From contig JAMOTN010000014.1 in the NCBI GenBank assembly GCA_027062325.1, positions 1 to 52,479 on the forward strand: 52,479 bases of DNA. Direction: 5' to 3'. The notes under the pieces were generated by a model that did not search any database, was not told the DNA's origin, and saw only the letters and a list, made by a program, of their open reading frames with translations. The DNA is from a bacterium. GTDB taxonomy: Bacteria; JAMOTN01. A program made the translations under genes and the position numbers. This document shows, one piece after another, positions 24,243 through 33,450 of the stretch (position 1 is the stretch's first letter; every line of letters begins with the position of its first letter).

Positions 24243-24992
24243 ATGCTAGAGATAAAATGTCCTGCAAAGATAAATTATATATTAGAAATTTCAGGTAAAT
24301 CATCAGACGATTTTCATATTATCAAAACCCTTGCCATTAAAGTAGATCTAGTAGATACAGTTTATATTGAAGAAGCCAAATTTGGTTTGGAATTTTCATC
24401 CAATGTATCACTTCCTGTCAACAACTCAATTGTCAAAACCGTATATATGCTGGTCGAAAAAGGATACATTCCACACTCAAACTTCAAGATTCATCTACAA
24501 AAGAGAATCCCTCTTGCATCCGGTCTAGGATCTGCTTCTTCTACAGCTGTTGAGGTAGCCAAGGCTCTCTGCAAACACTTTGCATCTCATACACCAAAAC
24601 TCGAGGAACTTGTCGAAACAGCAGGTTCTGATGCTGCAATATTTTACCTTGATTCAACTGCCGTAATTGTAAAGCAGTTTTCAAAGTTCAAGTTTGAAAT
24701 AAACTCTTTAGAGATCTCTCTTATCAAGAAACTTCCACAGCAATTGTTTTTATTTTTTCTGCCTTCTTTTAAAAATAAAACTAAAAATATGTATTCAAAG
24801 CTTACTCCAGAAATATTCTCGGATAAATTTGAAGAACTGCTCACAAATTTACAGCCCTTTAACACATTTGAAGCAGTATTTCCCTACAAAACTTTTCTAA
24901 ACACACAAAACTTACATCTATCTGGAGCTGGCCCAACTCTATTCTCAACCGAACAACTAGAAGGAGGATTGCCAGTTCAAATATGGAGATAG
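24243..24992 (+). CDS. ispE: 4-diphosphocytidyl-2-C-methyl-D-erythritol kinase
   Basis: IspE phosphorylates CDP-methylerythritol in the MEP pathway of isoprenoid synthesis. The 249-residue protein has the GHMP-kinase motifs CPAKIN near the start, IPLASGLGSASSTA (about residues 89-102), GSDAAIFY and SGAGPTLF. It is shorter than the usual 280-300 residues, mainly in the C-terminal half, yet all motifs are present. GAGGTGA lies just upstream, overlapping the previous stop. It overlaps the HEAT-repeat gene by 10 bases. Other MEP genes are not in the window. Confidence 0.88.
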   Translation: MLEIKCPAKINYILEISGKSSDDFHIIKTLAIKVDLVDTVYIEEAKFGLEFSSNVSLPVNNSIVKTVYMLVEKGYIPHSNFKIHLQKRIPLASGLGSASSTAVEVAKALCKHFASHTPKLEELVETAGSDAAIFYLDSTAVIVKQFSKFKFEINSLEISLIKKLPQQLFLFFLPSFKNKTKNMYSKLTPEIFSDKFEELLTNLQPFNTFEAVFPYKTFLNTQNLHLSGAGPTLFSTEQLEGGLPVQIWR

Positions 24993-27415
24993 AAAGGTTT
25001 ATTCCACTTTTGATGGACCCAGACACCAAAACTCGCCAAGAAGCAATATACACTGTTGCAAAACAGGCACATATTTCCGACCTGAGAGCCATTCTTGCAT
25101 ACATAGTGCAAACTCCCAATCAAATCCTAGAAGACTCTTTCACCAGAGTGATACACTTCTTACAACCCTCGCTTGCAATCCGCCTTTTCAACGAAGCCAT
25201 ATCAATGTATAGTAATGACATAAAAACTTTAAGGCGAGTTGCTGAAATATTTCTCAGAGCCAAAAATGAACGCTTAAGCAATTCCATGGTTGAATCTCTT
25301 TTCTTATCAAGGGATATCACCTTAAAAAATATACTCTCTGCTGTGTTCGAGGAGAACATAACCCTCGTTCTGTATTCAATCTTGAACTTTTTCATCTCAA
25401 GAACTCCATCAGCTACACAAATCCAAGAAGCAGTCACTCTGTTAAGCAATGCATCACTGATCGAGAAGATAAAAACCTTCATCCATCAAGAGGATCCTAT
25501 CCTAAAAATTTTTTCTCTCCGCTTCTTAAGAACTTTTCCATTCATCGAATTAAAAGACGAAGTGGCCGCTCTTTTAACTCACTCAAACATTACGATAGCC
25601 GTTGAAGCCTTAAAAACATTGCGTTCTTATCCTCCAAAGTTGACAGCACCTCTGATAATAAAACTGGCTGTGTTCTCCAATAAAGAGATTCAACAGGTTG
25701 TACTTGAGTTTATAGAAGAGAATATGCCCAACCCTCAGATTGAAGAGGAAATCAAAAAACTCATAGAATCTTCGACCGATCAAAATCTTGAAACGTTAAT
25801 TCCAATAATAAAAGTCACCTCATCTCCTATTATTTTCAAGGAGTTTATCAAACGAGTTGTCAACTCCAAATTGGAAATAGAGCATCTCATAAAGATATTA
25901 AACACTATCAAAAACACATTACTTGCAATAGAAAAATACGAACTTGAAGAGATGAAAGAAGTAGTAGCTCTATTTGAACCTCTCATAATTCACCCGAACA
26001 AAGAAGTACAGACAATTGCCTTTGCTATACTAAAGTTATGGGAAGCAGAGGGAATATTTAAGATACTTGAAACTGTTTATAAACACAAAGAGTACTCTTA
26101 CGAAACAAAACTTGAGATTGCCAAATCTGTCTTATTCTCAGTCACCCAAACGGAGTACAAACAACTTATTAATAGAGTATTAAGTCAGCCGAGCGAAGAT
26201 TTTATATCCTTCTTTTTAGAAGCTTCCGAGGACCTTGTCAAAACCTCCACTTATGTTTCAGAAATTCTTGTTAACATATTACCACAAGTAAAAGGTGAGG
26301 TTGCCAAAAAACTCACACACCTCCTCACTCAAACTGAAGCAGATAAAGAAAATATCAAAACAACCTACTGGCAGGAAGCGAGAAGCCCCAATCCTGATGC
26401 AAGAATCAAAGCAGCAGAGGTGTTATCAGTATTTATAAACGACGAAGATGTCCTATCCCTGTTTTCAAAACTCATCAAGGATCCAGAACCGGCTGTTAGA
26501 AAACGCGTCATAGAGCTTCTAGGTACTGTGCAACGTCAAGAAGCAGCAAGTCTTATACTTCAAAGTTTGAATGATGCCAACAGAGAAGTTGTCTTAGCTT
26601 CAATAAGAGCACTCGCTAACTTTCCAAATCCAAACGTCTTCACTTCTCTTTCAAAATTTCTCACTTCAACCGATAGTAATCTGAGTATGGAAGCAGCAAA
26701 AAGTCTCGTTAAAATAATCATCAAAGCAGCAAAGCTCGCAAGCAATTGGTTTCCTTTCGAGGTAAAAAATGAAGTTCTCAACAAAGTTATGGAGATATAC
26801 AACGAAGAAGACATTCCAAAGTACTTATCAATTCTTCAATCACTTCCAAAACCATTCAATCGTCAAATATTTAACCTCATTACTACTGGTAAGGAAAATC
26901 TGCAACATCTATTTTCTCAAGTCTTCTCCTCATCTCAAGAAACAGCTGTTCAATGCATCCAAACTATATTTTACTGGTCCCCACCCGTAGTTAGAGAAAA
27001 TACTATAAAGCTCCTTTTGAGTGTAAAAAATTATAGAGATAAGTATTTATCATACTTTTCAAACAAAAAACACTTCATATACTCTCTCGTTCCCGGTATA
27101 ACCAATCCGCATATTATGGAAGATTTCATAGCTTTACTGCTTGATTTTCAAGATAGTATGGCTTCTCAAGTAATAAAAGCAAAGTTGTCTTCACAATTCG
27201 AGAATGATATTATATGGGCACTAGAAGTTCTACGTTTGTATCCACATCCAGAATTTTTAAGTAAGCTTGAAGAACTTGCGAATCATCCAAAAGAAGAGGT
27301 TCGTCTAGAAGTTGCTAAAACTGCTAAAATTTTTGGCGATAAAGGTAAACCAATACTGGAGAAACTTGCTTCCGATTCAAGCGATCTAGTACGCCTAGAG
27401 GTGAAGAAGAAATGA
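24983..27415 (+). CDS. Large HEAT-repeat protein
   Basis: An 810-residue protein made almost wholly of HEAT-type helix pairs, clearest in DPEPAVRKRVIELLGTVQR, SLNDANREVVLASIRALANF and HPKEEVRLEVAKTAKIFGD. There is no signal peptide or membrane helix, so it should be cytoplasmic. HEAT solenoids bind proteins or nucleic acids; the function here is unknown. Start ATG 24983 is uncertain because AAGGAGG lies 15 bases upstream, inside ispE; translational coupling is likely. The following membrane gene overlaps by ATGA, so the two are probably made together. Confidence 0.82.
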   Translation: MEIERFIPLLMDPDTKTRQEAIYTVAKQAHISDLRAILAYIVQTPNQILEDSFTRVIHFLQPSLAIRLFNEAISMYSNDIKTLRRVAEIFLRAKNERLSNSMVESLFLSRDITLKNILSAVFEENITLVLYSILNFFISRTPSATQIQEAVTLLSNASLIEKIKTFIHQEDPILKIFSLRFLRTFPFIELKDEVAALLTHSNITIAVEALKTLRSYPPKLTAPLIIKLAVFSNKEIQQVVLEFIEENMPNPQIEEEIKKLIESSTDQNLETLIPIIKVTSSPIIFKEFIKRVVNSKLEIEHLIKILNTIKNTLLAIEKYELEEMKEVVALFEPLIIHPNKEVQTIAFAILKLWEAEGIFKILETVYKHKEYSYETKLEIAKSVLFSVTQTEYKQLINRVLSQPSEDFISFFLEASEDLVKTSTYVSEILVNILPQVKGEVAKKLTHLLTQTEADKENIKTTYWQEARSPNPDARIKAAEVLSVFINDEDVLSLFSKLIKDPEPAVRKRVIELLGTVQRQEAASLILQSLNDANREVVLASIRALANFPNPNVFTSLSKFLTSTDSNLSMEAAKSLVKIIIKAAKLASNWFPFEVKNEVLNKVMEIYNEEDIPKYLSILQSLPKPFNRQIFNLITTGKENLQHLFSQVFSSSQETAVQCIQTIFYWSPPVVRENTIKLLLSVKNYRDKYLSYFSNKKHFIYSLVPGITNPHIMEDFIALLLDFQDSMASQVIKAKLSSQFENDIIWALEVLRLYPHPEFLSKLEELANHPKEEVRLEVAKTAKIFGDKGKPILEKLASDSSDLVRLEVKKK

Positions 27416-27876
27416 GCCTCTTTACATATCTATTTGAACAGATAAAACTGTTCACATTAACATTTGGTTCAAGTTGGATACACTATCTGATAATGGGAAT
27501 AGTCATACTGATAAACCTTGTATTACTAATCATGTACTTCCGAAGCGCTCAACCTAAAGATACATTTTCAGCTTTAGAAGTCATAAATTTTATAAGCGAT
27601 ATATCAGGATTGACAGACTTTGAAAGAGACATCCTCATAAAAGTAGCAGAAGAGCAAAAATTTTTCCCAATTTATGAAGTATTTATATCACTTGCAAAGT
27701 TTGAAGAGGTAGAGCCCTATTTGATATTTGAATTAACTAATTATCTTGATCAACTATCAGCCATGAAATTAGTAGCATCCATAAAAGACAGATTATTCTT
27801 TCGACCAGTACTTGTTCAGGAAGTAGGCGCTCAACTTTTTAAAGAGTTTTACAATAGAACACTTGGACTGCAATAA
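27412..27876 (+). CDS. Small inner-membrane protein coupled to HEAT protein
   Basis: A 154-residue protein with one membrane helix (about residues 22-42, SWIHYLIMGIVILINLVLLI) and a helical cytoplasmic part. It starts by ATGA overlap with the HEAT gene, with GAGGTG in the upstream coding end. The stoichiometric coupling suggests that it anchors or works with the 810-residue HEAT protein. No family recognised. Confidence 0.72.
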   Translation: MSLFTYLFEQIKLFTLTFGSSWIHYLIMGIVILINLVLLIMYFRSAQPKDTFSALEVINFISDISGLTDFERDILIKVAEEQKFFPIYEVFISLAKFEEVEPYLIFELTNYLDQLSAMKLVASIKDRLFFRPVLVQEVGAQLFKEFYNRTLGLQ

Positions 27877-27939
27877 ATACTCACAGCATCTCAAATTTTT
27901 GTAAAATAGTAGTGTATTACGCAAAAGGAGTGAAATCAA

Positions 27940-28404
27940 ATGCTAAATAAAGTAATGCTTATAGGAAATTTAGGGGCAGATCCAACGATAAGGTACAGGC
28001 CAAGTGGAGATCCTGTCGTCACTTTTAACCTTGCCACAACATCAAAGTACAAGGGACAAAACGGCGAGGTCAAAGAGGTAACCGATTGGCACAGAATTGT
28101 GCTTTTTGGAAGATTAGCATCTGTTTACTCCGAACTACTGAGAAAAGGAATGAGAGTTTACATAGAAGGCAGGATAAGAACCCGCAGTTGGGTCGGTAGC
28201 GACGGCCAAAAACGTTTCACAACAGAGATAGTCGCAAAGCAACTTTTAATCCTATCTCCAAAGAAGCAATTTGCGGGAAGAGACGAATTTTCTGACGCTG
28301 GAGTAGAAGAGACGTTTAGCGAGGAACCTCTTAATGACTCTTTTGAAACAGATTCATTTAACGATTTTGAGGATGTAAGTTTCGACGATTTTTTGAGCGA
28401 CTGA
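27940..28404 (+). CDS. ssb: Single-stranded DNA-binding protein
   Basis: SSB coats single-stranded DNA in replication and repair. The 154-residue protein has the OB fold with MLNKVMLIGNLGADP, VTFNLATTS, DWHRIVLFG and GRIRTRSW, then an acidic tail. The tail has DFEDVSFDDFLSD rather than the usual DDDIPF tip, so the terminal Pro-Phe that docks partner proteins is missing, although an FDDF remains just inside. A TAAAAT box lies about 30 bases before the ATG. Confidence 0.95.
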   Translation: MLNKVMLIGNLGADPTIRYRPSGDPVVTFNLATTSKYKGQNGEVKEVTDWHRIVLFGRLASVYSELLRKGMRVYIEGRIRTRSWVGSDGQKRFTTEIVAKQLLILSPKKQFAGRDEFSDAGVEETFSEEPLNDSFETDSFNDFEDVSFDDFLSD

Positions 28405-28438
28405 TCTTACCCATTCTACGTGGGAAGAGTGTAGTAAC

Positions 28439-30172
28439 ATGATAGTAAAAAAACAACAATCTACTGAGAAGTATGAAAAACTCATAAACTCATCTCCTGA
28501 GTTAGCTTGGCTTGAAATCAGAAAAGCACTTTACAAAGCTTTAAATGACGAAGAGACAGATCAAGAGTTTATTCAAAATTTGAAAGAGCTACTCAAAAAT
28601 CTCGATGAAAAGTTAAAACCGAAAAAACTTAAAATAGCCAAGAAGGTAAAAGAAGCTTCTATAGAGGACTTTATTGAACTCATAAACAATCATAACTTTT
28701 TTGTTAGATTATACTCATCTTTATTCGCCGCAAAGTTTCAGAAGTTTCAATTTGCATCGGCCATAGAGGATCGCCTCAAAAAAGAGTTTAACCCGTTTGT
28801 TCAAGCAACGCTAATATCCTCTCTTGCTAAACTCAATTACAAAGCTGCTATCCCAACAATAAAAGAATTTTTAAAAAGCCCTGATGAACGTGTGCGTTCC
28901 AACGCTTATGAAGCTTTATTCTCCTTTGGAATAACTCCTGATGAAATAAAAAAAGAAGAAGAAAGAGTAATAACAAGGGTTACTTATAAAGTAGCAGATG
29001 TCAATTTAGAACCAACTAAACCAATTGATGAAAAAAACACTATATTAAAACTTCTTGCAGCCTTATCTGTAATCATCTTTATAATAGCAACCATAGGAAT
29101 AATAAAAATGAAGACAAAATCAAAAAAAATATCAAATGAATTAAAATCCATCTCAGAAGAATTGGCACAACTTTCAAAAGAAAAAAAACAAACTCCTCCC
29201 ACTACCTTTTCAAAACTCAAGCCCACTACTTATAAAGCACAACCTAAACTTAAAAAAAATACTCTCTCCAACAAAGAAAAACTAAAAATCATCTACACAT
29301 TTTTGAACAAATCTCATCCATTCCTAAATATTCTCACCATATCACAACTTTCCGATCAACGTCTCCCATTTTCAATAATCTTTCCAAAATTTTCGCAAAA
29401 CGTAGAGATAGTAAGTAATCAAGTTTTTTGCAAATTAATAACCAAAGGCCTCAATCACGTTTTTTTACCATCCATAATTCGAATTAAAGCAAACGTATAT
29501 AAGGATCTTTCCTGTAAAATAACTTCGAAAACTCCCAAACCCCTTCAAAAAGCAACTAGTTTAAGAAAGAATTGCGAACAAATAGAAAAGCTTTTCTTTG
29601 CTGGAAAAGTTGAGGAGGCAGAAGTTGAACTCGAAAAAATTCTAAAGAAGGGAATCTATCCCACACCAATCTCATCCATAGTCAAAGCTTACATTGACAC
29701 TGGCGGAGATAAGAACCTCGTAAACAAAGCCTTAAACAACTTCTCAAGTTTTTGGAATGCTGAGATTGCCTCTTCTTATGGATTAAAGCCGGAGCTATTT
29801 GAAAATTTGAAGCTCGCCCTTATCGCAAACACTCCTCTTCCAAAACTCCCCAAAAAAGACCCGTATATACCCATAAAAGCAGAATATATGATCAAAAATG
29901 GAAGTTATGAACTGGCTCTCAAACTTTTGAAAAATTCTAAGCTAAAAGAAGCTCGTGCACTTGAAATAATAGCCGAAGCAAAGTTGCTCCTTAAGTCCTT
30001 CAAAACCACTCTTACTCTGCCCAGACAAAAAGCCCATCAAAATTTCAGCCACGTTGAAGTTGAAATTTCTAAACTTAACAATAAAATTAAACACTTTTTC
30101 AAGAAATATCCATTATTTCTTGGATTCCAAAGCTTCTTAGCAGGAGGCAGCCTCTGCTTTCCAAACCTCTGA
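28439..30172 (+). CDS. HEAT-repeat protein with central membrane helix
   Basis: A 577-residue protein: HEAT-like helices at about residues 90-170 (KSPDERVRSNAYEALFSFG), one membrane helix near 198-222 (LLAALSVIIFIIATIGII), a Lys-rich coiled stretch, then about 300 residues with further helix pairs late in the chain. The HEAT part is on one side of the membrane and the long C-terminal part on the other. It resembles the neighbours in HEAT content only. Its ribosome site is weak (GGGAAGAG). Function unknown. Confidence 0.78.
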   Translation: MIVKKQQSTEKYEKLINSSPELAWLEIRKALYKALNDEETDQEFIQNLKELLKNLDEKLKPKKLKIAKKVKEASIEDFIELINNHNFFVRLYSSLFAAKFQKFQFASAIEDRLKKEFNPFVQATLISSLAKLNYKAAIPTIKEFLKSPDERVRSNAYEALFSFGITPDEIKKEEERVITRVTYKVADVNLEPTKPIDEKNTILKLLAALSVIIFIIATIGIIKMKTKSKKISNELKSISEELAQLSKEKKQTPPTTFSKLKPTTYKAQPKLKKNTLSNKEKLKIIYTFLNKSHPFLNILTISQLSDQRLPFSIIFPKFSQNVEIVSNQVFCKLITKGLNHVFLPSIIRIKANVYKDLSCKITSKTPKPLQKATSLRKNCEQIEKLFFAGKVEEAEVELEKILKKGIYPTPISSIVKAYIDTGGDKNLVNKALNNFSSFWNAEIASSYGLKPELFENLKLALIANTPLPKLPKKDPYIPIKAEYMIKNGSYELALKLLKNSKLKEARALEIIAEAKLLLKSFKTTLTLPRQKAHQNFSHVEVEISKLNNKIKHFFKKYPLFLGFQSFLAGGSLCFPNL

Positions 30173-30202
30173 GTAGGAAAAACTTAGTAGGAGGAAAAAT
30201 CA

Positions 30203-30637
30203 ATGTTTTTAGAAACACATAATAAAGGCAAAGAACCATCATTCATAAATACAGGCAATAAAAAATCAAGCATTGTAGCTCGCCTTTCAAACATTATCGA
30301 AAACATTAAAATTTTATTACCAATCATACTATCTTCTTTAAAAAAAATTTGGCAAAGTATCAATATTCACCTTGTACTTGCAACACCTCATATAGATAAA
30401 CTCTTCTGGATAGTAACTCTTCCAAACGTCTCACTTTTGCATACAACTCGCTCAGATTTGAAGGCAAAGCTTACTGTGAAAACAAATTTATTCAGAGTTT
30501 TAAAACTTGTGCTTTCCATTCTTTTAATATTTTGGAAAAACAGGAGGGATATCTATGAAATTCTTAGACGGCAAAGAGGTAACGTGGAGAGCACTGCTTT
30601 TAGCAATCGTAATGGCAATAGTATTCGGAGCTGCTAA
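30203..30637 (+). CDS. Hypothetical protein overlapping the OPT gene
   Basis: A 144-codon frame with a good ribosome site (TAGGAGG about 10 bases before ATG 30203). It is basic and hydrophobic in places (ILLPIILSSLKKIW, VLKLVLSILLIFW) and its last 83 bases overlap the OPT gene in another frame, where it must be spurious or compressed. No homology is apparent. Either a small membrane-associated protein or a decayed or leader frame of the transporter gene. Confidence 0.45.
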   Translation: MFLETHNKGKEPSFINTGNKKSSIVARLSNIIENIKILLPIILSSLKKIWQSINIHLVLATPHIDKLFWIVTLPNVSLLHTTRSDLKAKLTVKTNLFRVLKLVLSILLIFWKNRRDIYEILRRQRGNVESTAFSNRNGNSIRSC

Positions 30638-32381
30638 CGTCTACCTTGCTTTAAAAGTTGGAATGACTGTGAGCGCTTCAATCCCCGCAGCATGCATATC
30701 CATGGCTATTTTTGCCACAGTTATGAGTAAAACTTCTATTCTGGAAAACAATATGGTCCAAACAGTAGCCTCCGCAGGGGAAAGTCTTGCAGCAGGAGTT
30801 GCATTCACGGTTCCTGCTCTTCTTTTGATGGGGGGAGAGTTCAACTGGTTTTCAACTTTTATGCTTGCCTTAGCAGGAGGTTTTTTAGGAGTTTTGTTCA
30901 TGGTTCCTCTAAGAAAGCTCTTGATTGAAGACGAAGATAAAAATCTCCCTTATCCCGAGGGCAGAGCTTGTGCATCTGTTCTTCAAGCTCCAAGCAAAGG
31001 TATGGGAGCTGTTTGGAAAGTTCTAGCAGGAATTATCATAGGAATTGTGGTAAAGCTCTTGGTTGACGGTGGTTTTGGACTCATAAACGAATTTCCAATG
31101 TGGAAGCTGCCATTTGGTAAGGGTTTCGTTGTCTCTTTTGATGTATTGCCAGCTTTGGTTGCGGTAGGTTTTATCATAGGCTTTAGAATATCTGCCATGA
31201 TGTTGGCTGGAGCTGCCCTTGGCTGGTGGGTGATAATTCCTTTATTTGCAGCTGCTCCTGAAATATTCTCAAAGATCGGAGTGAAAGTTGTTGGCGAGAT
31301 CAAAGACATATTCGTCGTTCAGAAAAATATTCTTCGCTACATAGGAGCCGGTGCAGTCGCTGCAAGCGGTATCCTAGGAGTGATAAAAACATTACCTGCA
31401 ATTATATCTTCAATTAGAAAAGCTATATCAGGTGGTTTTACTGGCTCAAAGAGAGATTTATCACTCAAAGTAGTTGGACTAATAGCCTCTCTGATAGCTC
31501 TTTCAATCGCACTATTTCCTGAACTTTATGGCATAAAAGTTCAAATGTGGATATCCATTCTGATAGCTGCATTCGTAGTCATCCTGTCATTTTTATTCGT
31601 TGCTGTATCTTCTCGAATTGTAGGACTTGTCGGCTCATCTTCTAATCCAATATCTGGTATGACAATTGCAACTCTTGTTATCACCTCCCTAGTATTTGTC
31701 AAAGTTGGTATAAAAGAACCAGTAACCGTCATGCTCATTGGAGCTTTTGTATGCATTGCAATGGCAATAGCAGGTGACACTTCCCAAGATTTAAAAACAG
31801 GTTATCTGGTTGGAGCAACTCCATTCAGGCAGCAGATAGGAGAGCTAATAGGAGTATTGGCTTCTTCTTTGTTTGTAGGATTTTCTCTTTACATGCTCTA
31901 CAAAGCATACGGCTTTGGAAGTAAGCAGCTCTCTGCTCCGCAGGCCGTTACAATGAAGCTTTTAGTAGAAGGATTGGTAACAGGAAACGCTCCTTATCAA
32001 CTTTTGATAATAGGAGTCTTTGTAGCATTGATGTTTGAACTCCTCGGAATGTCTGCACTTCCAATAGCAATTGGCCTTTACCTTCCTCTTGAGCTTTCCA
32101 TGAGCGTCATGGTAGGTGGATTAGCACGTTGGATATTTGACAACTACATTAAAGGAGATCTGGAAGACTCAACCTTAATAGCATCAGGACTAATAGCAGG
32201 TGAAGCACTCACTGGCATAATTTTAGCTGTCCTTGCAATTTCTGGAATATCCCTTGAAGTGGCCAAAAAACTTCCGGATACTGTATCTCTCATTGTTCTC
32301 GTGACCATTGCTCTTATAATAATGTTTCCCAACCTCATAGTTCCTTCTAATAAAGACTCATCTCCACAAATCAAGGAGTGA
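30555..32381 (+). CDS. OPT-family oligopeptide transporter
   Basis: A 608-residue membrane protein of the OPT family, which takes up peptides or metal chelates by proton-coupled transport. It shows about 14-16 membrane segments, NMVQTVASAGESLAAGV and LPYPEGRACASVLQA, and a central NPISGM loop, all typical. AGGAGGG lies 7 bases before ATG 30555. A small lipoprotein follows with its ribosome site inside the OPT end. Peptide uptake would fit the surface peptidase at 13588 but the substrate is unproven. Confidence 0.9.
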   Translation: MKFLDGKEVTWRALLLAIVMAIVFGAANVYLALKVGMTVSASIPAACISMAIFATVMSKTSILENNMVQTVASAGESLAAGVAFTVPALLLMGGEFNWFSTFMLALAGGFLGVLFMVPLRKLLIEDEDKNLPYPEGRACASVLQAPSKGMGAVWKVLAGIIIGIVVKLLVDGGFGLINEFPMWKLPFGKGFVVSFDVLPALVAVGFIIGFRISAMMLAGAALGWWVIIPLFAAAPEIFSKIGVKVVGEIKDIFVVQKNILRYIGAGAVAASGILGVIKTLPAIISSIRKAISGGFTGSKRDLSLKVVGLIASLIALSIALFPELYGIKVQMWISILIAAFVVILSFLFVAVSSRIVGLVGSSSNPISGMTIATLVITSLVFVKVGIKEPVTVMLIGAFVCIAMAIAGDTSQDLKTGYLVGATPFRQQIGELIGVLASSLFVGFSLYMLYKAYGFGSKQLSAPQAVTMKLLVEGLVTGNAPYQLLIIGVFVALMFELLGMSALPIAIGLYLPLELSMSVMVGGLARWIFDNYIKGDLEDSTLIASGLIAGEALTGIILAVLAISGISLEVAKKLPDTVSLIVLVTIALIIMFPNLIVPSNKDSSPQIKE

Positions 32382-32386
32382 TATTA

Positions 32387-32746
32387 ATGAAGCTAATAAT
32401 TTTCACACTGCTACTTATCACAGGTCCACTTCTACTACTAGGATGTGTTACAAATAGAGAAAAAGGATTCGTATCAGATAACAAAGTGATCATTCCAGCA
32501 AGGGAAGGGGTTATAATAGTTGTTGATGGGATAAATAGAGACTGTGTATTTAAAGTTGACGGTGGTAAGGTATTTATGCACTGTAAATTCAAAAATCCGC
32601 CGTACGAAGCTTCAGTTCTAGTTCCCTCAAAATACGTGAACCTTCATTATATTATGAAACTTGAGGATGTTAATACTCTTATAGCTTCTTTGAAAAAAGA
32701 GCACAAAATTATCAAGGAAGGTGGTACAGGTGTATTCGATAAGTGA
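32387..32746 (+). CDS. Small lipoprotein
   Basis: A 119-residue lipoprotein: MKLIIFTLLLITGPLLLLGC with Cys20 as the lipid site, then a compact domain with strand-rich segments VIIPAREGVIIVVDG and a later Cys pair (DCVFKV, MHCKFK). ATG 32387 is set by AAGGAGTGA a few bases upstream, which overlaps the OPT stop. A substrate-binding partner of the transporter is conceivable but it is far too small for a classical binding protein. No family recognised. Confidence 0.75.
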   Translation: MKLIIFTLLLITGPLLLLGCVTNREKGFVSDNKVIIPAREGVIIVVDGINRDCVFKVDGGKVFMHCKFKNPPYEASVLVPSKYVNLHYIMKLEDVNTLIASLKKEHKIIKEGGTGVFDK

Positions 32747-33395
32747 AGTAAAATCGTTACTTGAAAAAGACTCCATAGAAAGTATCGAAATGTTGGTCGA
32801 ACTTTTAAATAATTCAGCTAATATTGAAGAAACATTTGAGAGATGGAGTGAATTCAGCATAGACGAAAAGTTAAAACTTTGTAAAGTGATGGAAAAAGTT
32901 CAAAGCATTCCCATACTCGCAGCTAAAATTGCGAAAGCTGAAGATGACTTAAAGGTTAAAGCATCTCTTGTAAAGATTCTTTACAAGGTTGGAGATGAAG
33001 CCGTAATTGAAATTCTGGCAGAATTTTTAAAGCATCCTGATCGTAGAATTCGTGCCAATGCAGTAGAAGCACTCGGAATAATGAACTCCAGAAAAATCAA
33101 AGATTTGCTTATGCCATATTTAGAAGATCCAGACAATCGTGTGAGAGCAAACACTGCTGTTGCACTATGGAAATTTCCTGAAATTCGTGAAAAAGTCAAG
33201 CAGGCTTTTGAAGAGATGCTTCGTAATGAAAACAAGTGGATGAAAGCCAGTGCTTTCTATGCTTTTGGGGAAATTGGAATAAGAGAATTCTTGGAGCAGC
33301 TGGTAAATGATCTATACAATAGCGATGAAGACCTTGCAAAGAACGCCTTTTTAGCATTGGTAAGCTACTCAGAAAAGGTCGAAGAAGAGTTATAA
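32730..33395 (+). CDS. HEAT-repeat protein
   Basis: A 221-residue soluble protein with HEAT pairs in its second half: HPDRRIRANAVEALGIM, DPDNRVRANTAVALWKF and ASAFYAFGEIG. The first third is helical and less typical. GTG 32730 is chosen since AAGGAAGGTGG lies just upstream; a GTG at 32721 is a weaker alternative. It overlaps the lipoprotein end by 17 bases. Third HEAT gene within 8.5 kb. Confidence 0.78.
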   Translation: MYSISEVKSLLEKDSIESIEMLVELLNNSANIEETFERWSEFSIDEKLKLCKVMEKVQSIPILAAKIAKAEDDLKVKASLVKILYKVGDEAVIEILAEFLKHPDRRIRANAVEALGIMNSRKIKDLLMPYLEDPDNRVRANTAVALWKFPEIREKVKQAFEEMLRNENKWMKASAFYAFGEIGIREFLEQLVNDLYNSDEDLAKNAFLALVSYSEKVEEEL

Positions 33396-33398
33396 ACG

Positions 33399-33407
33399 TG
33401 TTAAAAT
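33399..33407 (+). promoter_or_regulatory. Extended -10 box before the Myb-like gene
   Basis: TGTTAAAAT provides TGn plus TAAAAT about 45 bases before the ATG at 33451. No clear -35 box. Similar TGn-TAAAAT/TATAAT boxes precede the genes at 13588 and 38733. Confidence 0.45.
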
Positions 33408-33450
33408 AGGAATAAGCGCAAATCTTAAAACTTCAAAGGGGGGCAGAACT

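Noticed and set aside
28384-28432. Small CCCA/TGGG hairpin after ssb as a terminator
   Set aside because: Four base pairs only, and no T run follows.
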